A stretch of 64,000 nt of DNA from Eunapius fragilis (GCA_963681505.1 OY811977.1:8996377-9060376), one strand, 5' to 3'; counted from the stretch's first letter, positions 33,131 to 43,996 are shown. Numbers and translations: made by a program. Notes: a model not told the origin generated them from the sequence alone.

Positions 33131-33525
33131 ATTTTACAGAGAATTTTTTTTTTTTCTAGTTCAAAAACTTTTTTATAATGGATTATTAAAATTTCTAATT
33201 GTGCGTTTTTTGTTGAATTTTGGCGGCTCGGGCGTTCCATACAAATCGATAGGCACAGGATCCCTCTACGTATAAATCAATTTTGGAATGAATTGAGATT
33301 TCCTGCCGAAAGATATGGGGAGTTTGGACATCGCGACACTGGCATGGAGCACGTTGAAGATCCCAAAATGTATTTTATCATAGAGAAATGGTGTATTATG
33401 AAGTGCTGAAAATAGGAAGACGGTAGCATTAACCGTTCGGAAGTTATAGTATTTCAAACGTGGTGCATTTTTATTATGCTTTTAAAAAATACACGCTAGG
33501 TCCCTTTTCTCGGAAACTTTCCCAT
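33131..33525. mobile_element. Solo end related to the 8.5-kb long-TIR element
   Basis: Bases 33240-33525 align with the right end of the long-TIR element (62520-62831), sharing GGCATGGAGCA, CCCAAAATGTATTTTA and CGGAAACTTTCCC at the outer end. The inner part (33131-33240) is the dispersed repeat seen inverted at 4128-4240. It is a diverged, truncated copy with no gene. Confidence 0.7.
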
Positions 33526-33889
33526 TTTATTATTTGGCACAGTAAACACTTGTGGCTTATGTGGTTGTAAGGGCACAGACTATAAACAGCCAATCAGATC
33601 TCCCTTAACCCACAGTGGTCACCACATGCTGTTTACCCCTGATCTAAAGAGCTCCTTAGTACAATACCTAGGTAATGGGTTCAACCACTAACAACATTGA
33701 TTTTAATAAATGTGTCCCATATCCACCAACACACCATCCACCTGATTTCCACCACAGCAGCTGATGAGTTTTGCATTCTGCCATGCACCAGTCCATAATT
33801 TAAGAGATCAGTTTAAGAGGGTTAAGTTATAAAATACCATGATTACAAACATGTGATACATTGAGCCACTACAGGTCAGTTCAGGGTCA
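33526..33889. other. Downstream flank of the Death-domain exon
   Basis: No repeat or gene is recognised. It presumably includes the 3' untranslated region of the minus-strand Death-domain gene. Confidence 0.4.
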
Positions 33890-34126
33890 CTAGGTGACAG
33901 CTTCTATCTGGTCTGCCAATGTAAGGAGGTTGGATGTTCTGAGAACATTCACCAGGGAGCTCCATGTAACTGGAGTAGTGCTCTTCCCTTGAAGCCATCT
34001 CTTTAATATTGCCATGGTGATGTTTTCAACATTTGAGGGATGATCATGTCTAAGTCCATCCACTACTTCCCCAGTGAGGTCATTGAGGAGGAGTGTACCA
34101 AAGGTGGGGTAGTTGGTACCTATCTT
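33890..34126 (-). CDS. Death-domain protein, terminal exon
   Basis: The exon begins after an acceptor (CATTCAG) at 34126 and ends in a stop at 33890, giving about 78 residues. The pattern TGEVVDGLRHDHPSN, MAILKRWLQG, TWSSLVNVLR and LADQIEAV matches the helical core of the Death-domain superfamily: a Trp before a polar loop, then TWxxLxxxLxxxxLxxLAxxI. Such domains mediate homotypic protein contacts in cytoplasmic signalling, and sponge genomes hold many uncharacterised Death-domain proteins. Upstream exons were not identified. An adjacent broken partial duplicate (34314-34415) implies local duplication. Confidence 0.6.
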   Translation of the reverse strand, partial: KIGTNYPTFGTLLLNDLTGEVVDGLRHDHPSNVENITMAILKRWLQGKSTTPVTWSSLVNVLRTSNLLTLADQIEAVT

Positions 34127-34313
34127 CTGAATGATGTTTATGGAGGTAAAATGAGCAGGGAATGCCAACAACAGTGGGAGAGAAGGTGGAACTGTGGGGG
34201 TGAGGAGGGTGGAGGTGAGGGGTGTGAACATAAAAGGGAAGGCGGGGCAGAGCATTATGACCTCATCAAGATGGACGTGTTGGTACAAGATGTGTAGGCT
34301 GTGACTGAGGGAG

Positions 34314-34415
34314 CTCGATGTAACTTCCCTTGAAGCCATCTCTTATATATTGCCATGGTGATGTTTTCAGCATTTGACGATGATCATGTCTAAGTCCATC
34401 CACTACTTCCCCATT
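34314..34415 (-). pseudogene. Broken partial duplicate of the Death-domain exon
   Basis: Repeats the segment encoding GEVVDGLRHDH and part of the following helix, but with small deletions that shift the frame, and it ends at a poly-G run (34422-34432). The neighbouring CTTCCCTTGAAGCCATCTCT is also duplicated. Confidence 0.6.
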
Positions 34416-34426
34416 GGTTCGGGGGG

Positions 34427-35044
34427 GGGGGGGATGGGTGAGAGAGAGAGGAGGGTTGCTTGTGCATAATGGTGGTGGTGACATGAGCACCTTCAGTATA
34501 CTCTGACAACCTCAACTCCTAACCCATAATACTCCACACCTTTTCCCACCCTTATGCCTCTCAGCACATCACCTCCCCAACCCACCCCCTCTCCCTAACA
34601 TGTATGTTTGAGGAGAGGCTGTTTCAGCAGGTCCCTCCTGGCACCGACGTAAAATCACGAGGACCCCTGGTTGCGGTTATCTCTGCAAACGTTCGGGCTG
34701 CCCCCTGGGATCCTTCCAGCTACATTGGAGCACGACGTTGTAGGAGTAGACTAGGACACAGGTGCGGTGGTCAGCATCACCAGGGGAAAAGATTTACTCA
34801 TGTGGATGTGGGGTTCTAGATCTGACCATCTCTATCATGCCAATGCTTTGTCATAATCAGGATACATGTATCTCAAACGAAACGTCCTCGTTCCCAAGAC
34901 CGGAAATATCTACTAGTTAACCCAGAACTAACAGAGCTTTATACACACGAGATCATAATAAAACAAATATAAATACTGACGAGTGTGTTGCGATATAAGG
35001 ACAGGACCTCTCTTGGTAATGGCCTTTATCCAGCTCTCCAGTTT
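34427..35044. other. Unassigned region
   Basis: Mixed sequence with short frames (for example a plus-strand frame at 34604-34819) of no recognised homology. It may hold upstream parts of the Death-domain gene and the 3' flank of the DUF4326 ORF. Confidence 0.35.
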
Positions 35045-35677
35045 CTAATTTGTGGTCCCGTACTCCTGATTCTCAAGTGCTTCGACTAACTTATGCCGGA
35101 TGATGTCACGATGGCATTTGGCGCCTGGTTCGCAGAAACACCCGATTTCGTCATAATCCCTCAATTTCAAAAACTTTTCCAGCTCAGCTGGATCGGAAAT
35201 CTTCTCTGTCAAATACTGATCAAATAACTCAAGAGACTTCTCCAGCCCATGCTCTTTCACCTTAAATGGATTAGCCCAATCGCTCGAGGGATACGAGAAA
35301 ACATGTTTCTTGTCCCCTTTTCCAATAAACACACGCCCATGCCGAGTTACAAGCACGTGTCTTGGGTTCCTACACCACTGTTCGAGGTCATTGTATCGTG
35401 GGCGTAGGCTGGTCACTTTTACACAAACGCCCGTTGGAAGTTTTGTTACTTTTCGTATTCGTTTTTCATTTTCTGGTTCCTCTGCTTCTACTCGACTTCG
35501 TTTTCGACTCTTTACATCCTTCGCTTCCTTATCTTGCCTTAGCTTTGGATTTTCAGCTTCCATTTGCCAAAGTAAATGTGGAACGGCTAAGAAATGAGCT
35601 CGCCACGCTGCCCGTATACCCTCTATTGTCCGCCGACCCAGCATGTTAACTCCGTTTGACCTAAGGTAAACTGCCAT
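35045..35677 (-). CDS. DUF4326-type protein
   Basis: A single intact frame of 210 residues with no introns needed. The N-terminal 90 residues are basic and charged (KDVKSRKRSRVEAEEPENEK), possibly a nuclear signal. The C-terminal half matches the DUF4326 pattern as I remember it: a GRVFIGKG segment, SSDWANPFKV, an ELFDQYL helix, then a Cys/His motif GCFCEPGAKCHRDII. That Cys-x-Cys-x(5)-Cys-His cluster is the family hallmark and probably binds metal. The biochemical role is unknown; members occur in phages, bacteria and some eukaryotes. It is single copy in the window. A 21-base G run lies just upstream. The first Met is taken as start. Confidence 0.7.
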   Translation of the reverse strand: MAVYLRSNGVNMLGRRTIEGIRAAWRAHFLAVPHLLWQMEAENPKLRQDKEAKDVKSRKRSRVEAEEPENEKRIRKVTKLPTGVCVKVTSLRPRYNDLEQWCRNPRHVLVTRHGRVFIGKGDKKHVFSYPSSDWANPFKVKEHGLEKSLELFDQYLTEKISDPAELEKFLKLRDYDEIGCFCEPGAKCHRDIIRHKLVEALENQEYGTTN

Positions 35678-36876
35678 ATTAGAACAGGAACAGGGGGGGG
35701 GGGGGGGGGGGGGTCCGAATAACCGCAGCCTATAACCACAGTTGATAATACCCTTTAGCGAACTACGCCCCTAAGTAGTTAATTTGCTTTCACGTACGTA
35801 CGTACGAAAGCTAGTTAGTAAACCTTTTATTTCTTGGAGGCCAAGCGTGGAAGAAATGGTTGGCAGCGAAAGGGAAAGCGCCTATCCCAGTTAATAGTAA
35901 AGATGTCACGATGGACTTATGTAAACGATATCGCTCCACAGAACCGACCCGTTCGTGGGGTCAAAGGAAGTAGGTCTAGCATTTGGTAAATGCAGAGCCA
36001 AACTGCAGTGCCCAGGACACGTCACCACTGATCTGAACGCCATAAAAATCATAGCCGATTGTGTACCCGATATACGCGCATCTATCAATAATTTTCCAAT
36101 AGTATTTATTACAATAATTTAACCAGACTAGTATTGCGCGAAATGCATTTGCAAAACGAATCACCCAGCCAATAAAAAGAAATCACGCAAACTGTTCTCT
36201 TTTTATTTACGAAGGCTATTTTCCTTAACCCTTACAAATTAATACCGGTAATACACTCACCTGCATGAATTGAGTTGAGAGAACTTTTGAATTCCAAATG
36301 TTGCGCACAATTAATTTGCTGAAATCCAAAAAAATGATTACGTCATGTTCTTAGCAACGTCCTTGGCAACAGAAAATACTGTTCAGCAATGTGTTTATGT
36401 AGTTCGTTCTTCGAAACGCCTCCTATTCTTGAAGATAGGTGGTGAATAATTAAGCGTTTCTACTATGATGATCCTTGCGCATCATGCGTTTTTCGAACGC
36501 ACTCCAGTCTCTCAATACCTTGCACTAGGTACGGAATGAGCGTCTGTCTGCCACAAAGTGGCATCGAATGCTTACCTAGTCCCCAGTCCTAATTAAAGTA
36601 CGTCTAAACAAGTAACATGTCTATATTAATTTGAACATGGTGATATGTATCCATAGCTACTGTACGTGTAGCTACAACATGTAACTACGAGTATTGTAAT
36701 AACTGATGACATAACACACTGCAATCATGAAACGTAATTGAAGCAAACTTAATATTTTACAAAAAAAGGACAGCATTGATGATGATTCAGTTCCATTATG
36801 AAGAGGGGAATGGGGCATGGTTAGGGGTGGGGTCAAAAAGGTGGCGGGGGCATTATGTCAATGTCCAACGTCGGCA
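35678..36876. repeat. Poly-G tract and module M (copy 4)
   Basis: A G homopolymer of about 21 bases lies at 35693-35713. Unique sequence follows to about 36120, then a shortened module M including an uninterrupted junction (GCGCACAATTAATTTGCTGA near 36303) that serves as the empty site for the 4.1-kb insertion at 16412. No gene is recognised. Confidence 0.6.
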
Positions 36877-37261
36877 TCAGATTATGGTGGCCATGTTGTT
36901 CACATCTTCATACTCTGGCTGGCCCCACGCATATCGCCCATGGTTGCCATGCGACCCATGGACATTACTCGGGAAGAGGCAGAAGGCAGCTGCTGTGGGC
37001 GGAACCCCCTTGACGTAACGATGGAGGGAGGCTGAGGCTGTGACCTCTGTCTCTTAATGTCTGTGTGTGTGCGTGGCATATGTGTGTTGTATGGAAGTAA
37101 GCGTTTCACAAAAATCCAAATGGAGCACACCTGAGACTATCTGGAGCTTCCTTCGTGCCCCAAGGGTTGACACACCAATCTCTTTGAGATCTTCCTCTCT
37201 CATGGTCAGGAAAGTGTTGAAATCCACCTATAGGGGTAGAGGGAAGTGTAGGGACATCTAG

Positions 37262-37500
37262 GAAGGGGAAGGGAGAAGGATGTGGAGAGGAGGGGTAAGG
37301 GATGTGGAGGAGGGTGAAGGATGTGGAGGGAAGGGGAGAAGGATGTGGAGGAGGGTGAAGGATGTGGAGGGGAGGGGAGAAGGATGTGGAGGGGAGGGGA
37401 GAAGCATGTGGAGGGGAGGGGTGAAGGATGTGGAGGGGAGGGGAGAAGGATGTGGAGGGGAGGGGAGAAGCATGTGGAGAGGAGGGGTGAAGGATGTGGA
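37262..37500. repeat. Purine-rich 22-bp minisatellite (copy 3)
   Basis: Same unit as the other copies, about 11 units, directly beside the acceptor of the second SAM exon of copy 2. It is followed at 37500-37715 by a different 22-bp array (CACCACATCCACCCAAACCA). Confidence 0.85.
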
Positions 37501-37773
37501 CCAAACCACACCTCCACATCCACCCAAACCACACCACCACATCCACCCAAACCACACCACCACATCCACTCAACACACACCACCACACATCCCAAAACAC
37601 ACCACCACATCCACCCAAAATACACCACCACATCCACCCAAACCACACCACCACATCCACCCAAAATACACCACCACATCCACCCAAACCACACCACATC
37701 TACCCAAACCACACCGCCATGATATGCAGTGACATAGTGAAGCTGTACACACACATACCACACAACATACACA

Positions 37774-37775
<2 letters not shown>

Positions 37776-37821
<46 letters not shown>
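37776..37821. repeat. (CA)n microsatellite at the KH1 donor
   Basis: A CA run ends exactly at the 5' splice site of the KH1 exon of copy 2, so that the donor reads GTGTGTG on the minus strand. Confidence 0.85.
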
Positions 37822-37823
<2 letters not shown>

Positions 37824-38643
37824 TTCTTGACTTGGCTCCTCTACTTTTAGCTTCAATAGCCACAGAATTAGTGTTCCAGTCTCCTCCATGATATGTCTGA
37901 AGTACTGATCTGCAGTATCCCTGCAATAGCCACCAACTGAGGAGCAGAGGGATGGGGAGGAGGGGTAAGAGATGGGGAGGAGGAAAGGCACTAAGGCCAT
38001 CAGACTGCGCATGCAGACAAAGGTTAACTTGATGTCATGTGACCATACCTAGTATCATGTGACCATACCTAGCATCATGTGGCCATATCTGGTATCACAT
38101 TATGTGCCATGTGACAATACTTAAGTTTTTTGCGGTCCACTGGAAACTTCTTTGGATCAGAAACAAATGAATTCATCGCTGGTGGAACTGATCCGTTGAA
38201 GAGTACCACGGCAGTCTGGGGAAGAGGTTAACAATACAATAGTAATTACACTACCCCCAGCTCACCCACATGCTACAATCTCTAACCATGGTACCTCACA
38301 TTAGCATATAGGGCTTGATGAATTCATAGCAAACCAAAAGGTGGTTAAAGGGGAGGGGGAGGGGGAGACAAATGAATTATCGAATAGGCATGTATATGTG
38401 TCCATAGCAATAAAATGACGATAAAAAAAAACACTCTCTAGGGAGGTTGGTGATGGCATATAGGATTGATTGATAAACTGTGGAGACGTAAAACTCACAG
38501 AAAACTGAAACGTGACACGAAAAATTTAACCCTTGGGGAGTGAACAACAGTGTGCTCAATACATGGTAGTAGGGACTGCTCATACAGGCTATAATGAAAG
38601 TACATGTAGCAGCATACTATATAAGGAAGGTTAATAGGTGACA

Positions 38644-39086
38644 TTAAATCATATGTTCACAATACTTCAGGTGATTCTTTAAGCTTCTCTTGTACAGAAA
38701 TGATCTGTGGCATCCTCTGTTCTTGCATTTCAACTTCTCATCACTATGGATTCGGCTGTGGGCCTTTAAGGAACGTTGCGACTTGAATGATTGTTGACAA
38801 AAACAAATAAATTTCTTCTCCCCAGTATGAGAATGAGCATGTGTGCTTTCAGGGTTGACTGTTGTGAAAATGAATTTACACATTGTTCACACTGATGTGG
38901 CTTCTCCCCTGTATGAATGAGCATGTGTCTTTTCAGGGCTAACTGTAGTGAAAATGTCTTTCCACATTGTTCACACTGATGCGGCTTCTCCCCTGTATGT
39001 GTGAACATGTGTGTTTTCAGGTGTGACTGTCTTGAAAATGTCTTTCCACATTGTGCACACTGATGTAATTTCTCTCTACCTGCCAT
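38644..39086 (-). pseudogene. C2H2 zinc-finger gene, copy D (frameshifted)
   Basis: Starts MAGREK and encodes three fingers (RQSHLKT, LQLALKR, QQSTLKA helices), then a 2-base insertion in the His-spacing of finger 3 (CTCATTCTCAT where other copies read CTCACTCAT) shifts the frame. The expected FICFCQQSFKSQ finger and the terminal CKNRGCHRSF finger follow intact but in the other frame, ending at 38644. Finger 3 also lost a consensus residue (CVNSF). This is a short, broken copy; a truncated three-finger protein of 106 residues could still be made. Confidence 0.8.
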
Positions 39087-39107
39087 TGAGGCAGTGTGAT
39101 CTGCATA

Positions 39108-40639
39108 TGATCAAAGACCATTGATAGGTGCATTACTTACATTGGTTATGGTGAATATCTCCCACGATACTAGTATTGCGCGAAATGCATTTGCAAAATG
39201 AATCACCCAGCCAATAAAAAGAAATCACGCAAACAGTTTTCTTTTTATTTAAGAAGGCTATTTTCCTTAACCCTTATGAATAAACAATGCATTCACCTGG
39301 AATCGAGTTAGTTTGAATTCCAAATGTTGCGCACTATTAATTATAAATCAATCGGCCTTCCAACGATTGACGTCATGTTCTTAGCAACGTCCTTGGCAAC
39401 AGGAACCCTATTCCGGTTATGTTCTACTTCCCCCCCCCCCCCCCAACCACCGTAAATTCTCCATCCATTCAATGAATATAATTTAACATTATCTCATCCT
39501 CATTTTAAGATACACTCAGGGTGTATTGTTCAGCAATGTGTTTGATTATATTAAGTAGTTCGTCCTTCGAAAAATGGCACTTATGCAGTTTCCCCCCCCC
39601 CCCCCCCCCCCCCACTTTTATTAATTGAATTCAAGAATTATTGAAAAAAAATTTAGATATTAAATGTGAAGTGAAAACCAGCGACCGCCTTTTACAAATG
39701 TTCAAATCATGTTTAAATCTATAGTGAAAACCAGCTGTCATTGCTACCGCTTTTTATTTTTTTTTTTACTACGATGGCTACATTACCTGTTCCCGCTCTG
39801 GCTCCAAAAACCCATTGCTCTCTACTGGTTCTTTAAAGGAGGGAGGGGCTCTCCCTCTCTCACCCTCCCCTTTTAATTTCATTTCATGGAATGTGTTGGT
39901 TACTTAGTAAAAAAAAAGTGGGGATGGTGAGGGAGGGGATTATAAAAATAGTGCACTAAATAATTACGTAAACGCAACGTAGCGGCATCACGATAGCTAA
40001 CAATGATGGGAAAAAGCTAAGCAGAAACATAAACAGCGATACGGGACATAGGGAACTTTTACACATGTATTTATGCGGAGACAAAGATTTGGATATAATA
40101 CCTTTCATGCTTTGTAGCACACGACGTTAGGGGAGTTCGTATTCATGATACCGTAAATGTTATGATACCGTAAATCGAATAATTAAGGTGGGGGGGAAAC
40201 TGCATAATTGCCGAAACGCCTCCTATTCATGAAGATAGGTGGTGAATAATGAAGCGTTTCTACCAGCATGATCCTTGCGCATCAGGCGTTAATTTGAGCG
40301 CACTCCACAGTCTCTCAATACCTTGCATTGGGTACGGTATGAGCGCCTGTCCACCACAAAGTGGCGTCGAATGTTTTCCTAGTCTCCAGTCACAAGTAAA
40401 GTACGTCTGGGGCTTGGAAGTATCTAAACAAGTAACATGTCTATTTTAAATTGAACATGGTAATATGTATCCATAGCTACTGTATGTGTAGCTACACACT
40501 GCAATCATGAAACTTATTTGAAGCAAACTTAATATTTTACAAAAAAGGACAGCATTGATGATGATTCAGTTCCATTATGAAATGGGGGCGTGGTTAGGGT
40601 GGGGTCAAAAAGGTGACGGGGGCATTATATGTCAATGTC
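39108..40639. repeat. Module M (copy 5) with poly-C tracts
   Basis: Repeats the module seen at 16093 and 20530. It includes C runs at about 39430-39443 and 39593-39613 and AT-rich unique sequence at 39620-40195. It serves as a full-length comparator for insertions in the other copies near 31063 and 43484. No gene is recognised. Confidence 0.7.
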
Positions 40640-41305
40640 CAACGTGGGCATCAGTTTATGGTGGCCATGTTGTTCACATCTTCAAGGGAGAAGGATGTGG
40701 AGGGGTGAAGGATGTGGAGGGGAGGGGAGAAGGATGTGGAGGGGAGGGGTGAAGGATGTGGAGGGGAGGGGTGAAGGATGTGGAGGGGAGGGGTTAAGGA
40801 TGTGGAGAGGAAGGGGTGAAGGATGTGGAGGGGAGGGGTTAAGGATGTGGAGGGGAGGGGTGAAGGATGTGGAGGGGAGAGGAGAAGGATGTGGAGGGGA
40901 GGGGTGAAGGATGTGGAGGGGAGGGGAGAAGGATGTGGAGGGGAGGGGAGAAGGATGTGGAGAGGAGTACGGTGAAGTACAAAGCACATACATATGCCAC
41001 AGATACATGTATATGCACCAACACATATGTACCTCCACCATCCCCTACACACACCTCCACCATTCCTACACACACCTCCAACATCCTCTACACACACATC
41101 CACCATCCCCTACACACACCTCCACCATCCCCTACACACACCTCCACCATCCCCTACACACACCTCCATCCCCTACACACCTCCACCATCCCCTACACAC
41201 ACCTCCACCATCCCCTACACACCTCCACCATCCCCTACACACCTCCACCATCCCCTACACACCTCCACCATCCCCTACACACCTCCACCATCCCATACAC
41301 ACACC
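40640..41305 (-). pseudogene. Truncated Bicaudal-C 3' end with fused minisatellites
   Basis: The last bases of the terminal exon (GGTGGCCATGTTGTTCACAT) at 40660-40684 are fused directly to the 22-bp purine array (40685-40965) and then to the CA-rich array (41030-41300). The whole second SAM exon and most of the terminal exon are deleted. This is the most reduced of the five copies. Confidence 0.65.
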
Positions 41306-41703
41306 TAAATTGTCCATCTTGAATTGTTCCTTCCTTGCATCAAAAATAATAATGAATACGACAGTTTGCCATCCCGACCAGCCCTCCCACTCTGTTGTCC
41401 AAAGTCCTCAAGCGAATATGGTAGGCCAAAGAACAGAATGTGACGAACTTGATCGTAATCGACTCCATGGCCAAATGCACTGGTTGCTATCATAATTTTT
41501 GCCTTTCCATCAAGATCTTGGGCAAGTTGGTCAAGATCTTGGGCAGGAATCTTGTCCAAGAACTCTTTGCTGGGGATGGCCACAAGCACACACGCCAGCC
41601 AACCCACGAAGCCTGCCGTCACAGCAACTTTGAGGGGCAGCCTGTGGTAGGTGTGGTAGCACTTCTTGCCCTCTTTGTACAGGGCTATGAGGCTGCGGGA
41701 CAA
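41305..41703 (-). pseudogene. RecQ-like helicase C-terminal fragment
   Basis: A minus-strand frame contains MIATSAFGHGVDYDQVRHIL, then FFGLPYSLEDFGQQSGRAGR and DG, which are helicase motifs V and VI of the RecQ type (Q-x2-GRAGRDG with the arginine finger). The preceding 60 residues look less conserved, and an alternative frame is also open there, so a frameshift is likely. No ATPase motifs I to III are in the window. It abuts the CA-rich minisatellite on one side and a hAT-like MITE on the other, and is probably a captured gene fragment. Confidence 0.6.
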
Positions 41704-41782
41704 GTACTAGGCCCTCTGGAAATGGTGGGCGTTTATTAGAGTTTCGATCTCTTGGAAGCTCGGCGGGCAACAGCCCGGGAAA

Positions 41783-42594
41783 CAGTGGCGGATCTACCAT
41801 AGAGTTGGGGGGGGCGGCCGCCCCCCCCCCCCCATCGATATAAAATGCCGCCCCTATTATTAAATTGCCGCCCCCCTCCACACTACGATATACACATGAA
41901 CACTACGCGTGTCACTGTGTTTCCATATAGCGGTGATGTAATCCACTCGCGGGAATCGTGTCTACTACGGTTAAAATAGTTATTGTTATTTGTTATTGTG
42001 AATTATCAGATCCTGAATGATAATTGATAATAAAAGTCCCGACAAATTATAAACAATAATAAAATCATGCCTATTTTTAAATATAATTAAGTTATATATA
42101 GCGTGCATGGATGCGTGAAAGGTTAATTTATGACGAGCCCCAGAGTTCCAGACCCAGTGTGACGTGGAAGGTAGGGGCCGCAGTGGCGGCGGAAGGGGGG
42201 GCTGGGGGGTCTCGAGCCCCCTCAATAATGACATAGGGGGGCTCAGCCCCTCCTAACCAAACAACAGTATAATTGTTATTCTTCGCCTGCGAGATCGCTC
42301 GCGTATATACCGTTTATATAATGACATCCAGAAAAGTTTAGATCTGTCGCCATAGAAGACCGCTCGATGTAATTGTTACCCCCCCCCCCCCCCCCCCCGG
42401 CGGACGAAAGGAATATGGTAAACAAATGCCCCCATTGAAATTCATGAATTTAATTATCCTCGCTTTTGGAAGCCCCCCCATTCATATATACCTTCCGCCG
42501 CCCCTGAGGGGGGGGGGCAAGAGCGCGCTCCAAAATATGCCGCCCCTCCAATATAACCGCCCCCCCCATTGCCTTATTCCTGGATCCGCCACTG
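41783..42594. mobile_element. hAT-like MITE (CAGTGGCGGATC ends, 8-bp TSD CCGGGAAA)
   Basis: The ends CAGTGGCGGATC and GGATCCGCCACTG are inverted. The exact 8-bp direct repeat CCGGGAAA lies at 41775-41782 and 42595-42602. A second inverted pair inside (CAGTGGCGGCGGAAGG near 42180 and CCTTCCGCCGCCCCTG ending near 42507) suggests a nested element. The interior is AT-rich with G/C homopolymers, and no transposase is seen. Confidence 0.85.
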
Positions 42595-43483
42595 CCGGGA
42601 AAGGGTCTGAAGAGCAAGGGAGAGAGCTGTTCTGTGTGCGCTCCGTCTTGACCCTAAGCTGCGCGGTACATAGACTAGAGTCCTGCGTATGCCTTCCCAA
42701 TTGTCGTCTTTGCGAGCAGTCCGACACATGCAGACACCGAACAGACTTTGCAGTGATTCATTCCGCAATTAATTACACGATGACGACACTTATGACGACA
42801 CAATAACTGCATAAACATTCAAAACGATCTATTCGCCAGACCCTCTTCCACGTAGCGGTGATGTAATCCACCCGCAGCTGTGGGATTGAGGGTTTGGGTA
42901 CGAGACTACACCATACTAGTATTGCGCGAAAGCATTTGCAAAACGAATCGCCCAGCCAATAAAAAATATCACGTAAACAGTTCTATTTTTATTTACGAAG
43001 GCTATTTTCCCTAACCCTAACATATCAACAATGCACTCACCTGGAATCGAGTTAAGAGAACGTGAAAGTATATTTGAATTCCAAATATTGCTCACAATTA
43101 ATTATCGACCTTCCTAACAAAAAAAGATTACGTCATGTTCTTAGCAACGTCCTTCGCAACACGAACCCCATTCCGGTTATGTTCTTCTTCCCCCCCCCCC
43201 CCCCCCCCCCCTCCCCCCCAACCACCGTAGATATTGGTTTAACACAGTCACTCCATCCATTCAATGAATATAATACAACATCTAAATTTTAAGATATACT
43301 CAAAGATAATAGGGTATATTGTTTGATTTTATTACGTATACGTAGTAGTCCTTCGAAACGCCTCCTATTCTTGAAGATAGGTGGTGAATAATTAGGCGTT
43401 CTACCAGCATGAACCTTGCGCATCATGCACTCCACAGTCTCTCAATATATACCTTGCATTGTGTACGGTATGAGCGCCTGTCT
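42595..43483. other. Region right of the MITE plus module M (copy 6)
   Basis: Bases 42603-42830 may continue the sequence that the MITE at 41783 interrupted, but no helicase motif is visible. From 42905 the module M recurs with a C-rich tract at 43190-43218. No gene is called. Confidence 0.4.
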
Positions 43484-43666
43484 CACAGGAAAAAATATCG
43501 TATTCCCAGCCTGGATTTTGTTTCACAATCCCAGGTTGATAACGACTAAATCAACTGTGAATTTTGTTAATAGCCTATCAACCTGGGAAATTCTGGGATC
43601 AACCTGGGATCGTCGTACAAAACCCAGGGTAAACCCAGGGCTGGGAATACGATATTTTTTCCTGTG
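43484..43666. mobile_element. CACTA-like MITE with 28-bp perfect TIRs and 3-bp TSD
   Basis: The outer ends CACAGGAAAAAATATCGTAT and the inverted right end match perfectly over 28 bp. TCT flanks both sides (43481-43483 and 43667-43669). Paralogues near 36540 and 40350 read GCCTGTCTGCCAC or similar without the insert. The interior has repeated CCTGGGA motifs. It is 183 bp with no gene. Confidence 0.85.
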
Positions 43667-43996
43667 TCTGCCACGAATGTTTACCTAGTCCCCAGTCCTA
43701 ATTAAGGTACGTCTGGCTTGCAAGTACCTAAACAACATGTCTATATTAATTTGAACATGGTGATTTGTATCCATAGCTACTGTATGTGTAGCTACAACGT
43801 GTAACTACAAGTATTGTAATAACTGATGACATAACACACTGCAATCATGAAACGTATTTGAAGCAAACTTAATATTTTACAAAAAAAGGACAGCATTGAT
43901 GATGATTCAGTTCCATTATGAAATGATGGGGGGCGTGGTTAGGGGTGGGGTCAAAAAGGTGACGGGGGCATTATATGTCAATGTCCAACGTCGGCA

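Larger units (their letters stand above)
36877..38215 (-). pseudogene. Bicaudal-C-like gene, copy 2 (frameshifted KH1)
   Basis: Minus-strand exons: 38215-38121 (VVLFNGSVPPAMNSF, then FPVDRKKL), joining in phase to 37920-37822, the start of KH1 (DQYFRHIMEETGT). Then 37227-37131 (second SAM exon, LTMREEDLKEIGVSTLGARR) and a terminal exon 37009-36877. VDRKKL and IMEETGT are hallmark positions of BICC1 before and within KH1. After KLKV the frame is shifted by an extra GA (GAGGAG), so the expected GAKSRK appears only in the next frame. KH2, KH3, the linker and the first SAM exon are missing. It is therefore a non-functional partial copy. Protein names are by resemblance to vertebrate BICC1. Confidence 0.75.
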
